DNA of 64,000 nucleotides from assembly GCF_003097635.1 (NCBI RefSeq), contig NZ_QCZI01000007.1, forward strand, positions 92,313 through 156,312. The letters are read 5' to 3'. Source of the stretch: Flavobacterium psychrotolerans. GTDB taxonomy: Bacteria; Bacteroidota; Bacteroidia; Flavobacteriales; Flavobacteriaceae. The stretch's first letter is position 1. Each line of letters opens with the position of its first letter. A program made the position numbers and the translations under genes. Below are positions 34,933 through 43,965 of the stretch, one piece after another. The notes beneath the pieces are model-generated. The model was not told where the DNA came from and did no database searches. It saw only the letters and a program-made list of their open reading frames with translations.

Positions 34933-35476
34933 ATGAAAAAAACAATCATTTTCGCAACTCAGTTTTTAATGAGCTTTTATAGAACTTTCCCTAAAGTTGT
35001 AAAATTCGATTTTAAGGCAAATATCAATTTCTCAGACCTAGATGGAGCTCTAAACATTATGACAAAAACCAGTTGCCTCTTTGTCCTTTGTCATGTTGGT
35101 TGAAATTAAAGCATTCCCAAATTTGTCCATTCAACCCCAATTCTTGTATTCTGATCATGGAAAAATCAGATATTTCCACTGTTTTATACATCGATAATAA
35201 TTTTTTTATGGCACCTGTTCTGATGAAATTTTATGTGATTCCGAAAGTATTATGCATATGGAGTTGGTTCGCAATTTGTCTTTTTACTAAATGACAATGT
35301 TTCATCAAATGTCCCAATCATCATTTGACTTTGGTACAACTGGAGGTTATAGGAATCCGTTTTTCCAATCAGTATTCATACAAGGACGTTATGTTTTAGG
35401 ATTGAGCGATATGATAAAAGATTCCGATATAACAAACAGAGTAATCCAATTGTCCTTAGAGTATTCATTTAAATAA
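34933..35476 (+). pseudogene. Decayed outer membrane beta-barrel gene (PF13568-type)
   Basis: From an ATG at 34933, matching barrel segments appear in changing frames. KANINFSDLDGAL stands in the first frame. Next come MLVEIKAFPNLSIQPQFLYS, then APVLMKFYVIPK, then SQFVFLLNDNVSSNVP, and finally FIQGRYVLGLSDMIKD with the closing strand NRVIQLSLEYSFK before the stop at 35474-35476. This order equals that of the intact relative at 34163-34744 (VEIK-like strand, QPELLYS, PVMAKYYV, GPQIGFLM, final VIQISLGYKF). At least four frameshifts and several stops separate the parts, so no functional protein can be made. Confidence 0.75.
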
Positions 35477-35598
35477 TGAATACTTTTTCGTCACTAGCCG
35501 CCTCGATTTCTTACTTGGCAATTTTATTTTGTAAGAAAATTAAAAAATTTATTGATCAATCTATATTGTTTTTTATTATTTTTACAAAAACACACGCA

Positions 35599-36012
35599 AT
35601 GAAAATTATCATCATTAATGGCCCCAACCTCAACTTATTAGGAAAACGCGAACCGGAAGTTTATGGCAGCCAAACTTTTGAAGACTATTTTGAAACCTTA
35701 AAAATTAAATTCCCTCAAATGGAATTGCTTTATTTTCAAAGTAACATCGAAGGAGAATTAATTACAAAAATACAAGATGTGGGTTTTTCATTTGATGGAA
35801 TTATTTTAAATGCCGGAGCTTATACCCACACATCTGTTGGGATTGGCGATGTCATTAAGGCCATTACAACTCCAGTAATCGAAGTACATATATCCAATAC
35901 CTTTTCTCGGGAATCCTTTAGACATCAGTCCTATATTTCCGGCAATGCCAAGGGCGTTATACTCGGCTTTGGATTAAAAAGTTATGAATTGGCATTATTG
36001 TCCTTTTTATAG
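35599..36012 (+). CDS. aroQ: 3-dehydroquinate dehydratase, type II
   Basis: Starting at 35599 (MKIIIINGPNLNLLGKREP), the 137-residue protein has the whole type II enzyme: the active-site tyrosine in EPEVYGSQTFEDY, the QSNIEGELI loop, LNAGAYTHTS, and EVHISNTFSRESFRHQSY with the catalytic histidine region. It dehydrates 3-dehydroquinate to 3-dehydroshikimate in aromatic amino acid synthesis, as a dodecamer. The open frame extends upstream to 35476, but those 41 residues do not belong to the family and overlap the decayed barrel gene end. Confidence 0.95.
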   Translation: MKIIIINGPNLNLLGKREPEVYGSQTFEDYFETLKIKFPQMELLYFQSNIEGELITKIQDVGFSFDGIILNAGAYTHTSVGIGDVIKAITTPVIEVHISNTFSRESFRHQSYISGNAKGVILGFGLKSYELALLSFL

Positions 36013-36103
36013 TTTATCAACTATTATATCTTATTTGATTGATTAGGTAAAATAACAAAAATTTGTGATTTCTTTTTTGAGCCATGTATATTTGTGCAAA
36101 AAA

Positions 36104-36493
36104 ATGGCTACGAATAATTTCTATTTGCTCTTATATCTTTTCATTTCATTTTCCAGCTTCACACAAATTAAAGGAATTGTAACTGACGAAATTAAGGAAT
36201 GCCAATTCCCGGAGTTTCTATCCTTGTGAAAATACCTCTAACAGGAAACTCAACTAATGAGAAAAGACAATATGAATTAAATGTTAAACCTTCTTAAAAG
36301 CAACTTAGTCCTGAGATTCCATAATTTGTGCATTCCAAATGCAAAAATCTATTATGAATCTACTATTGGCTTAAACAATCTGGAATTTGAAAAATTCAAA
36401 TTCTTCCGAGTGGATTATATTCGTTACAATCAAAATGGATTTCAAAGTGACAGAATAATTTTTGAATTGAAATTCTTGAATGTATTAGGGTAA
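36104..36493 (+). pseudogene. Internally deleted DUF5686-type outer membrane gene
   Basis: A start at 36104 gives a signal-like sequence (MATNNFYLLLYLFISFSSF) and TQIKGIVTDEIK, the opening of a CarboxypepD_reg-like domain. One frame later it continues as MPIPGVSILVK and, after a gap, NEKRQYELNVK. After a stop, the second part reads YYESTIGLNNLEFEKFKFFR, then VDYIRYNQNGFQSDRIIFEL, resembling the last strands of DUF5686 proteins, whose usual length is about 800 residues. So most of the gene is gone. The DUF5686 reading is from memory and moderately sure; that the gene is broken is clear. Confidence 0.6.
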
Positions 36494-36524
36494 GTATAGA
36501 AAAAATCAATCATGAAATTTATGA

Positions 36525-37397
36525 TTAAGATCTACTGGGTTCAATGTGAATTAATACATGTCCCAATTCGGGAATTTCGTCTCTCAACGTATCCTTGAGT
36601 TTATGAGACAAATCGTGACCTTCTTTTACTGAAATTTTACCGTCAACAATGGCATGAAGATCTACATGATATTTCATTCCTGCTTTTCGGATAAAACATT
36701 TTTCGGTATCTACTATGCCTTCAACCTGATGGGATATCTTTCTGATTTCAATAACCAAATCATCATATAAATGTTCGTCCATTATTTCCCCAAGGGCAGG
36801 TCTAAAAATCAAATAACTGTTATAAAGTATGAATCCCGCAGCAAAAAGTGCTGCCCAATCATCCGCCGATTCGTACCCTTTTCCTAAAATTAAAGCAATT
36901 GAAATCCCTATAAATGCCGCAACGGAGGTTATAGCATCACTTCTATGGTGCCAAGCGTCGGCTTTAAGAGACGAACTGTTGCTTTCAACACTTCGCTTCA
37001 TAACCAAACGAAAAGAATATTCTTTCCAGATGATTATAGCTCCAAGGACATAAAGTGTCCAGGATTTTGGCAGTTCATGAGACGTACCAATGTTAGTAAT
37101 ACTTTCATATCCAATAATCGTGGCTGAAGTAATTAAAAAACCCACTACCAAAAAAGTGATTAATGGCTCGGCTCGACCGTGTCCGTAGGGGTGGTTTTGA
37201 TCTGCTGGCCTATTCGAATATTTAATTCCAAACAAGACTAAAAAAGAAGCAAAAATATCCGTAGTGGACTCGATTGCATCGGCTATCAGTGCATACGAAT
37301 TTCCAAAAATACCTGCCAGTCCCTTTATAATAGCAAGACTTGTATTGCCAACAATACTGAAATAGGTTGCTTTTACGGCAGTTTCTTCGTTCGTCAT
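36525..37397 (-). CDS. Cation diffusion facilitator family transporter
   Basis: The 290-residue protein has the CDF layout with six membrane helices and a cytoplasmic C-terminal domain. Metal-site motifs are YALIADAIESTTDIFAS near 30 and DAWHHRSDAITS near 147, with the loop NHPYGHGRAEPLI in between. The C-terminal part (GMKYHVDLHAIVDGKISV and a final HVLIHIEPS) is the regulatory dimer domain. It would export divalent metal such as zinc or iron against protons; the metal is not deducible. It stands 32 bp downstream of murA on the same strand. Confidence 0.92.
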   Translation of the reverse strand: MTNEETAVKATYFSIVGNTSLAIIKGLAGIFGNSYALIADAIESTTDIFASFLVLFGIKYSNRPADQNHPYGHGRAEPLITFLVVGFLITSATIIGYESITNIGTSHELPKSWTLYVLGAIIIWKEYSFRLVMKRSVESNSSSLKADAWHHRSDAITSVAAFIGISIALILGKGYESADDWAALFAAGFILYNSYLIFRPALGEIMDEHLYDDLVIEIRKISHQVEGIVDTEKCFIRKAGMKYHVDLHAIVDGKISVKEGHDLSHKLKDTLRDEIPELGHVLIHIEPSRS

Positions 37398-37429
37398 TAG
37401 GGCGTAAATATAGTGAAATTAGGACTTAA

Positions 37430-38740
37430 TTATACCCGGACAATGTTTGCTCCAATGGCTCTCAATCGTTCATCAATTCGCTCATATCCTCTGTCAATTT
37501 GTTCTATATTTTGGATTGTGCTTGTTCCTTTTGCGGAAAGTGCTGCAATAAGCAGCGAGATTCCCGCACGGATATCTGGTGATGACATGGTTGTTGCTTT
37601 TAATTGTGATTTAAAATCATGCCCCATAACTACCGCTCGGTGCGGGTCACATAACATAATTTTTGCACCCATATCAATTAGCTTATCAACAAAGAACAAA
37701 CGGCTTTCAAACATTTTTTGATGTATCAAAACGTCACCCTTTGCTTGGGTAGCTACTACCAAAACAATACTCAATAAATCAGGGGTAAATCCTGGCCAAG
37801 GCGCATCGGCAATGGTAAGGATAGAACCATCAATGTCGGTTTTAATTTCATAGCCATTTTCGTGAGCCGGAATGTAAATATCGTCACCTCTTTTTTCGAG
37901 CGTTATCCCTAATTTTCTGAATGTATTGGGGATAAGGCCGAGATTTTCCCAGCTTACGTTTTTAATGGTTATTTCAGATTTTGTCATGGCTGCCAATCCA
38001 ATCCAAGAACCTATTTCAACCATATCCGGAAGAATTGTATGTTGACAACTTCCCAGTTTTTCGACTCCTTCAATGGTCAATAAATTAGAACCCACTCCCG
38101 ATATTTTTGCTCCCATGGAGTTTAACATCTTGCATAATTGTTGTAAATAGGGTTCGCAAGCGGCATTATAGACTGTCGTTTTTCCTTTTGCCAAAACGGC
38201 TGCCATGACAATGTTTGCCGTCCCGGTTACTGAAGCTTCGTCTAGCAACATGTCAGTTCCTGTAAGGCCTTTTGGCGCTTCCACTCCGTAAAAATGATCT
38301 TCTCGATTGTATCTAAATTTGGCTCCAAGATTTATGAATCCTTCAAAATGGGTATCTAATCTTCTTCTTCCTATTTTATCCCCTCCTGGTTTTGGAATAT
38401 ATCCTTTTCCGAAACGTGCCAAAAGCGGTCCAACAATCATAATGGAGCCTCTTAAAGAACCGCCTTCTTTTTTAAAGGCTTCGGTTTCGAGGTAGCCAAC
38501 GTTAACGTCATCTGCCTGAAAAGTAATGGAGCTTTCCCCGTTTTTTTGGATTTTTACTCCTAAATTCCCTAACAAGGTAATCAATTTATTGACATCAATA
38601 ATGTCAGGAATGTTATTGATTGTCACTTTTTCTGAAGTCAAAAGAACGGCACATAGGATTTGTAATGCTTCATTTTTTGCGCCTTGTGGTGTAATCTCAC
38701 CTTTTAGACGTATCCCGCCTTCGATTTTGAATGTTCCCAT
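37430..38740 (-). CDS. murA: UDP-N-acetylglucosamine 1-carboxyvinyltransferase with Asp at the fosfomycin site
   Basis: The 436-residue enzyme has the EPSP-synthase fold of MurA (GAKNEALQILCAVLL near 20 with the conserved Lys22-Asn23, SLRGSIMIVGPLLARFGKG near 95, GVEAPKGLTG, LLDEASVTGTANIVMAAV). It transfers enolpyruvate from PEP to UDP-GlcNAc, the first committed step of peptidoglycan synthesis. In the active-site loop KPGGDKIGRRRLD the residue that is Cys115 in E. coli MurA is Asp121. Asp at this place keeps activity but removes the nucleophile that fosfomycin alkylates, as known for mycobacterial and chlamydial MurA. It may be common in this phylum. It is followed by the CDF gene. Confidence 0.96.
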   Translation of the reverse strand: MGTFKIEGGIRLKGEITPQGAKNEALQILCAVLLTSEKVTINNIPDIIDVNKLITLLGNLGVKIQKNGESSITFQADDVNVGYLETEAFKKEGGSLRGSIMIVGPLLARFGKGYIPKPGGDKIGRRRLDTHFEGFINLGAKFRYNREDHFYGVEAPKGLTGTDMLLDEASVTGTANIVMAAVLAKGKTTVYNAACEPYLQQLCKMLNSMGAKISGVGSNLLTIEGVEKLGSCQHTILPDMVEIGSWIGLAAMTKSEITIKNVSWENLGLIPNTFRKLGITLEKRGDDIYIPAHENGYEIKTDIDGSILTIADAPWPGFTPDLLSIVLVVATQAKGDVLIHQKMFESRLFFVDKLIDMGAKIMLCDPHRAVVMGHDFKSQLKATTMSSPDIRAGISLLIAALSAKGTSTIQNIEQIDRGYERIDERLRAIGANIVRV

Positions 38741-38816
38741 TATTTAATATACGATTTATGATATACGACTTACGATTTAAAATTATTTAAACCGTATCGC
38801 AAGAACCTATTGAACT

Positions 38817-39527
38817 TTATTTCTGATTGTTATTTTTTATAAAAGGCTTCTTTTTCAGCGGTTTGTTTGGAGCAATCTTTGGTTGTCCCGCTGGCATGAT
38901 TTTATTAGACACGCGTTTGTTGGTTCGCATCAAATCAGTGGTATTCAAAAGCTCTTCGGAACTTTGGGTCAAATTAATTTTGCCATCTGATAATTCCAGT
39001 AAATGTTCGAAAATGACATCATCTTTTACGGTGTCTTTGTTCCAACTTAGATATGATTTTTTCATGTGATTGGCAATAACTTTAACCAGCGCATTTTTCA
39101 TTTCGCCTTCTTCCCACTTGTTGGCAACATCGATCATATATTTGATATTATTGCCATAATACCTGTATTTAGGAAAATTTTGCGGATATTTTAAAATATC
39201 GGGTTTCAGTTGTAAAACTTCCCGTGATGGAATGGGATAAGGCGAATTGGCTACCAATCTAAAATCAGACATGATAAAGAGTTGATCCCATAATTTATGC
39301 TGAAAATCAGGCACGTCACGAAGATGGGGATTTAAACTTCCCATAACCTGAATGATATATTTAGCTACTTTATTGCGCTCTACGTCATCTTCTATTGCGG
39401 TAGCCTGGTCTATCAATTTTTGCAAATGACGACCATATTCCGGAATGATTAGGTGTTGTCTTTCAGAATTGTATTCTAAATTAAAAACAACATCATTTGA
39501 ATTTTCTTTTATATATTTTGAATTCAT
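38817..39527 (-). CDS. DUF4290 domain-containing protein
   Basis: The 236-residue protein matches DUF4290, a Bacteroidota-specific family: VFNLEYNSERQHLIIPEYGR split near 14-33, HLQKLIDQATAIEDDVERN, NPHLRDVPDFQHKLWDQLF and KYRYYGNNIKYMIDVAN. The end is basic (KKKPFIKNNNQK). No enzyme motif is visible and the role is unknown. It lies between the DUF493 gene (2 bp upstream) and murA (76 bp downstream), a typical conserved neighbourhood in the phylum. Confidence 0.88.
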   Translation of the reverse strand: MNSKYIKENSNDVVFNLEYNSERQHLIIPEYGRHLQKLIDQATAIEDDVERNKVAKYIIQVMGSLNPHLRDVPDFQHKLWDQLFIMSDFRLVANSPYPIPSREVLQLKPDILKYPQNFPKYRYYGNNIKYMIDVANKWEEGEMKNALVKVIANHMKKSYLSWNKDTVKDDVIFEHLLELSDGKINLTQSSEELLNTTDLMRTNKRVSNKIMPAGQPKIAPNKPLKKKPFIKNNNQK

Positions 39528-39529
39528 AT

Positions 39530-39826
39530 TTATAGGGAAACTATACCTTTTATTACGGACACTTCTTGATACTTATCAATTATTTCTTGAGCATCTTTTA
39601 CGGTCACATCAACGGATATGCTTGTAAATTTTCCTGTTTTAGACTTGGTTGTTTTGATGACTGCGCCCATGCAATCAAAGGCTTCTTCAACTCGCATTAC
39701 GTTATCATCAACTGATGGCACGATAAACTTAAACAGATATTCCGCTGGCCAAGTATTGCTCATATCCAACTCAACTTTTAATCTTTCGTAAAATTCAGCT
39801 GTTTCTTTTTCTTTATTGTTATCCAT
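39530..39826 (-). CDS. DUF493 (YbeD-like) family protein
   Basis: Starting at 39826 (MDNNKEKETAEFYERL) the 98-residue protein has a ferredoxin-like ACT-type fold pattern: WPAEYLFKFIVPS, VEEAFDCMGAVIKTTKSKTG, FTSISVDVTVKDAQEIIDKY and the ending VSVIKGIVSL. YbeD-like proteins are small and of unknown regulatory role. A longer start at 39862 adds hydrophobic residues not typical for the family. Confidence 0.85.
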   Translation of the reverse strand: MDNNKEKETAEFYERLKVELDMSNTWPAEYLFKFIVPSVDDNVMRVEEAFDCMGAVIKTTKSKTGKFTSISVDVTVKDAQEIIDKYQEVSVIKGIVSL

Positions 39827-39975
39827 GCTTAAATTAAAATAAAAGCAAATATACAGTTTCAAATGTGAATTATGAATTATGAATTATGAATTTTTGGCAA
39901 ATTCTAAATTTTTAACTTCAAACATCTTTTCAAATCCCAATTAGTTTGAGTAAGTTTGCTCCTTATTTGTAAAAA

Positions 39976-40509
39976 GTGCGGAAAGAAATTATTGTTATTA
40001 TTGGCGGTCCAGGAACAGGTAAGACAACCATCATAGATACATTGATAGCTAGTGGCTATTGTTGCTATCCTGAAATTTCTCGTGAAGTCACTCTAGAGGC
40101 TAAAAAGCAAGGTATTGAACAGCTTTTTCTCGAAAACCCTTTATTGTTTAGCGAATTGCTTTTAGAAGGTCGAAAAAAACAGTTTAAAAACGCACAAAAC
40201 GAACCTCACGAAATTGTATTTCTCGACAGAGGGATTCCCGATATTTTAGCCTACATGCATTATATTGGAGACAGTTACCCTGCTTTTTTTGATGCTGCTT
40301 GCAAAGAGCATATTTATTCAAAAATCTTTATTCTTCCGCCTTGGGAAGAAATTTATGTAAGTGACGACGCCCGATATGAAAATTATGAGCAAGCCAAACT
40401 CATTTATTATCATCTTACCGAAACGTATCAAAATTATGGTTACGAACTCATTGAAGTTCCAAAAGATAGTGTAGATAAGAGAATTCTTTTTATCTTAGAG
40501 CAAATTTAG
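39976..40509 (+). CDS. P-loop ATPase/kinase-like protein (AAA_28 type)
   Basis: The 177-residue protein starts with GTG at 39976. Walker A is IIGGPGTGKTTIIDTL near 8, and VFLDRGIPDILAYMHY near 80 looks like a Walker B plus lid segment. The pattern matches AAA_28, small nucleotide kinase-like proteins of unknown substrate. A TAAGTTTG box sits at 39951-39958, just upstream, where a promoter would be. It precedes recQ by 44 bp on the same strand. Confidence 0.83.
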   Translation: MRKEIIVIIGGPGTGKTTIIDTLIASGYCCYPEISREVTLEAKKQGIEQLFLENPLLFSELLLEGRKKQFKNAQNEPHEIVFLDRGIPDILAYMHYIGDSYPAFFDAACKEHIYSKIFILPPWEEIYVSDDARYENYEQAKLIYYHLTETYQNYGYELIEVPKDSVDKRILFILEQI

Positions 40510-40553
40510 TTTAAGGATCAAAGTTGATAATCCTCAAACTTTAAACAAAAATA

Positions 40554-42449
40554 ATGCAGACAGCGTTACAAATTCTTCAAAAATACTGGAAACACGACGT
40601 CTTTAGGTCGATGCAAAATGAAATTATTGATTCCGTTTTGAACGGTAAAGATACATTTGCTTTGATGCCAACTGGCGGTGGAAAATCAATTTGCTTTCAA
40701 GTTCCTGCAATGATGAAGGATGGCATTTGCCTAGTCATTTCTCCTTTAGTAGCGTTGATGAAAGATCAGGTTGCCAACTTACAAAAACGAGACATTAAGG
40801 CCATTGCCTTAACTGGAGGGATAAAATCGGAGGAAATGATTGATCTTTTAGACAATTGTGAGTTCGGAAATTATAAATTTCTGTATTTATCTCCAGAACG
40901 CCTTCAATCTGATTGGATTTTAGAACGAATAAAAAACCTTCCCCTAAACCTAATTGCCATTGATGAGGCACATTGTGTATCCCAATGGGGACATGATTTT
41001 CGTCCTGCCTATTTAAAAATTTCAAGTTTAAAAAATCACTTTCCTAAAGTACCTTTTTTGGCTTTGACAGCAACCGCAACTCCAAAAGTTAAGGACGACA
41101 TCATTGCTGAATTAGGTTTGCATCATCCGGATTTTTTCCAGAAATCATTTGCTCGAGACAATATTGCCTATATGGTATTTGAGGTCGAAGACAAACTCTT
41201 TCGAATCGAACAAATCCTGAAAAAAAATCCGCAACCGTCTATCATTTACGTCCGCAATAGGAAATCATGCCTGGATGTTGCCGAGCAACTTAAGTCCTTA
41301 GGCTTTAATGCAACTTATTATCATGGTGGACTTACGCCAAAAGAGAAAGATAAAAACATGCAGTTGTGGATGTCAGAACAAGCTCAGGTGATTATTGCAA
41401 CAAATGCTTTCGGGATGGGAATAGACAAGGCCAATGTAAAAACGGTAATTCACATTCAACTTCCCGAAAATCTTGAAAATTACTACCAAGAAGCCGGTCG
41501 ATGCGGTCGAAATGGAGAAAAAGCATTTTCGGTAGTATTAACCAGTCCATCAGACAGCATTCAAGCCGAAAATCAGTTTATCAACGTTCTTCCAGACAAG
41601 AAGTTTTTGAATGAAATGTATATCAAACTTTGTAATTATTTTCAAATTGCCTATGGAGAAGGAATCAATGAACAATTCACTTTTAATTTGAATCATTTTT
41701 GCTTGAAATACGGTTTTCCCACACTAAAAACATACAATGCCATGCAATTTCTGGATCGGCAGGGAATCCTGAATTTATCTCCGGAATTTTCAGAAAAAAT
41801 AGCGATACAATTCCTTATTCCGTCCAAAGAGGTCATTCGCTACATCAGTTTAAATCCCAATGACGAAGAAATCCTTCTAGCCATTTTAAGAACGTATCCT
41901 GGGGTTTATGAAACACAAACGGCTTTCAATTTACAACTGATTGCAAAAAAATCAAATCATGAAGTAACTGAAATACAGACTATTTTACAAAAATTAAAAG
42001 AAAAAGGAATTATTGAATACCAGTCTAAAAACAATGATGCCACATTGATTTTTAATGAAGTTCGTGAGGATGAGCGAACCATAAATAGGGTTTCTAAATA
42101 TTTAGAAAACCAAAACAATTTAAAAAAAGAACAACTCAAGACCGTTTTACATTACATCCAGGAGAAAAAAGTTTGCAGAAGCAAATTGATTTTGAATTAT
42201 TTTGGAGAAGTAACTAAGACTGATTGTGGCATTTGCTCCAATTGTATTGGCAAAAAAGACAAAAAAACCAATCCCAAAACACTTTCTGAAAAAATTCTGG
42301 AACATTTAAAAATAACTGATTTAAACTCCAGAGAAATTCAAACGAAAACAAAAAATGACCCCACAGATATTCTCTTTACATTGCAAAAATTATTGGAAAA
42401 CGATACCATAATGGTCATGACAAATAATAAATATACGATAAAATCATAA
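40554..42449 (+). CDS. recQ: ATP-dependent DNA helicase RecQ
   Basis: The 631-residue protein has the superfamily 2 helicase core: LMPTGGGKSICFQVP (Walker A) near 38, AIDEAHCVSQWGHDFRP (DEAH and aromatic-rich loop) near 136, LTATATPKV, and QEAGRCGRNGE in the second RecA domain. The zinc-binding region appears as CRSKLILNYFGE and TKTDCGICSNC (about 540-563). The C-terminal part after it is short, with no clear HRDC domain. It unwinds DNA 3' to 5' in recombinational repair. Its last base overlaps the fmt start codon, so they are translationally coupled. Confidence 0.95.
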   Translation: MQTALQILQKYWKHDVFRSMQNEIIDSVLNGKDTFALMPTGGGKSICFQVPAMMKDGICLVISPLVALMKDQVANLQKRDIKAIALTGGIKSEEMIDLLDNCEFGNYKFLYLSPERLQSDWILERIKNLPLNLIAIDEAHCVSQWGHDFRPAYLKISSLKNHFPKVPFLALTATATPKVKDDIIAELGLHHPDFFQKSFARDNIAYMVFEVEDKLFRIEQILKKNPQPSIIYVRNRKSCLDVAEQLKSLGFNATYYHGGLTPKEKDKNMQLWMSEQAQVIIATNAFGMGIDKANVKTVIHIQLPENLENYYQEAGRCGRNGEKAFSVVLTSPSDSIQAENQFINVLPDKKFLNEMYIKLCNYFQIAYGEGINEQFTFNLNHFCLKYGFPTLKTYNAMQFLDRQGILNLSPEFSEKIAIQFLIPSKEVIRYISLNPNDEEILLAILRTYPGVYETQTAFNLQLIAKKSNHEVTEIQTILQKLKEKGIIEYQSKNNDATLIFNEVREDERTINRVSKYLENQNNLKKEQLKTVLHYIQEKKVCRSKLILNYFGEVTKTDCGICSNCIGKKDKKTNPKTLSEKILEHLKITDLNSREIQTKTKNDPTDILFTLQKLLENDTIMVMTNNKYTIKS

Positions 42450-43396
42450 TGAGGAAATTACGAATTGTATTTATGGGAACTCCTGAATTTGCGGTAGGCA
42501 TTCTTGACACTATAATCAAAAATAACTATGAAGTCGTTGGAGTAATTACTGCAGCTGACAAACCTGCGGGACGTGGACAAAAAATAAAATACTCAGCGGT
42601 AAAAGAATTTGCATTAGCAAATAACTTGCATTTATTGCAACCCACAAATTTAAAAGACGAGAATTTCATACAGGAATTAAAGACCTTAAATGCGAATTTA
42701 CAAGTTGTGGTTGCCTTTAGAATGTTACCAAAAGTGGTATGGGAAATGCCCAAATTAGGAACATTCAACCTTCATGCCTCGCTACTGCCCAATTATCGTG
42801 GTGCAGCACCCATAAATTGGGCTATCATAAACGGAGAAACCAAAACTGGTGTCACCACTTTTTTTATTGACGATAAAATTGATACGGGAGCTATGATCTT
42901 GAGTTCAGAAATTCCTATTTCTGAAAATGAAAATGCAGGACATTTACATGATAGATTAATGGATCTGGGTAGCAAAACAGTCATTGAAACGCTATCTTTA
43001 ATTGAAAGCGGAAATGTAACTACAACTATTCAGAAAGAAGATCATGAAATTAAGACCGCATATAAATTAGATAAGGACAATTGTAAAATTGACTGGTCGA
43101 AATCGGGGGATGAAATCCACAACCTTATTAGAGGACTTTCTCCTTATCCAACCGCTTGGTGTATTTTTAGAGACAACAATCAGGAATGGAATGTGAAAAT
43201 TTATGAAGCACAATACAATAAAGAGGAACATCAAGAAAATATTGGCAAAGTAGTTTCAAATAAAAAGGAATTAAAAGTTTGGGTGAGAGGAGGAATACTC
43301 CAAATAATGAGTCTTCAATTCCCTGGAAAAAAGAAAATGACAACGCAAGAATTACTAAATGGAATGTTTTTTTCAGAAAACGCGAATGTTTGTTAG
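42449..43396 (+). CDS. fmt: Methionyl-tRNA formyltransferase
   Basis: The 315-residue enzyme starts RIVFMGTPEFAVGIL and has VITAADKPAGRGQK, the catalytic NLHASLLPNYRGAAPINWA (residues about 109-127) and TGVTTFFIDDKIDTG, followed by the C-terminal tRNA-binding domain. It formylates Met-tRNA for initiation using 10-formyl-tetrahydrofolate. It shares a one-base overlap with recQ, a pairing common in Flavobacteriia. Confidence 0.97.
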   Translation: MRKLRIVFMGTPEFAVGILDTIIKNNYEVVGVITAADKPAGRGQKIKYSAVKEFALANNLHLLQPTNLKDENFIQELKTLNANLQVVVAFRMLPKVVWEMPKLGTFNLHASLLPNYRGAAPINWAIINGETKTGVTTFFIDDKIDTGAMILSSEIPISENENAGHLHDRLMDLGSKTVIETLSLIESGNVTTTIQKEDHEIKTAYKLDKDNCKIDWSKSGDEIHNLIRGLSPYPTAWCIFRDNNQEWNVKIYEAQYNKEEHQENIGKVVSNKKELKVWVRGGILQIMSLQFPGKKKMTTQELLNGMFFSENANVC

Positions 43397-43499
43397 GTTG
43401 CTAAAACACTGAAACGAACAAATCTCCAATGAAAACAAGTCGTTTTATTAACAAATAATTGGAGTTATTAACAAAATGATTAAAAACACCCGAAAACAG

Positions 43500-43529
43500 T
43501 TGTGTAGTAAGGAATTCCTATTAAATTTG
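43500..43529 (+). promoter_or_regulatory. Promoter of the HU gene
   Basis: TTG (43500-43502) and TAAATTTG (43522-43529) are 19 bp apart. A transcript from here would begin near 43536, after the ATG at 43532, which favours the HU start at 43574. Confidence 0.6.
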
Positions 43530-43573
43530 TTATGAGTAAAATAATATTTAATCAACAATTAATAACTATTATT

Positions 43574-43846
43574 ATGAATAAATCAGAATTAATCGATGCT
43601 ATCGCTGCTGACGCTGGAATTACAAAAGCTGCTGCAAAATTAGCTTTAGAATCATTTTTAGGTAATGTAAGTGGTACTTTGAAAAAAGGTGGTAGAGTAT
43701 CTTTAGTAGGTTTCGGTTCTTGGTCAGTTTCTAACAGAGCTGCCAGAGACGGAAGAAATCCTCAAACAGGAAATACAATCCAAATTGCTGCAAAAAATGT
43801 AGTAAAATTTAAAGCAGGTGCTGAATTAGAAGGTTCAGTAAACTAG
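43574..43846 (+). CDS. HU-family DNA-binding protein
   Basis: From 43574 the 90-residue protein is a standard HU: MNKSELIDAIAADAGITKA at the N-terminus, VSLVGFGSWSV near 43-53, the DNA-contacting arm RAARDGRNPQTGNTIQI, and a closing helix AGAELEGSVN. It bends and compacts DNA as a dimer. The frame is open 14 codons further upstream, but the promoter position and family length argue for this start. It ends at a strong terminator. Confidence 0.96.
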   Translation: MNKSELIDAIAADAGITKAAAKLALESFLGNVSGTLKKGGRVSLVGFGSWSVSNRAARDGRNPQTGNTIQIAAKNVVKFKAGAELEGSVN

Positions 43847-43867
43847 TTTAAGTTTATCTCCCATAAA

Positions 43868-43898
43868 TAAAGTCTTCCAAACGGAGGACTTTTTTTTT
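43868..43898 (+). terminator. Terminator of the HU gene
   Basis: Stem AGTCTTCC / GGAGGACT (one G-U pair) around AAAC is followed by a T8 run. Confidence 0.88.
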
Positions 43899-43965
43899 GA
43901 TTTTTTTTCTAATTATTTGTGTAATTAAAAAAAATAGTGTTAAATTTAATAAAAATTACAATAAA

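Noticed and set aside
39863..39895. Short tandem repeat of TGAATTAT upstream of the P-loop ATPase
   Set aside because: Only three units; ordinary AT-rich slippage without evidence of a regulatory role.
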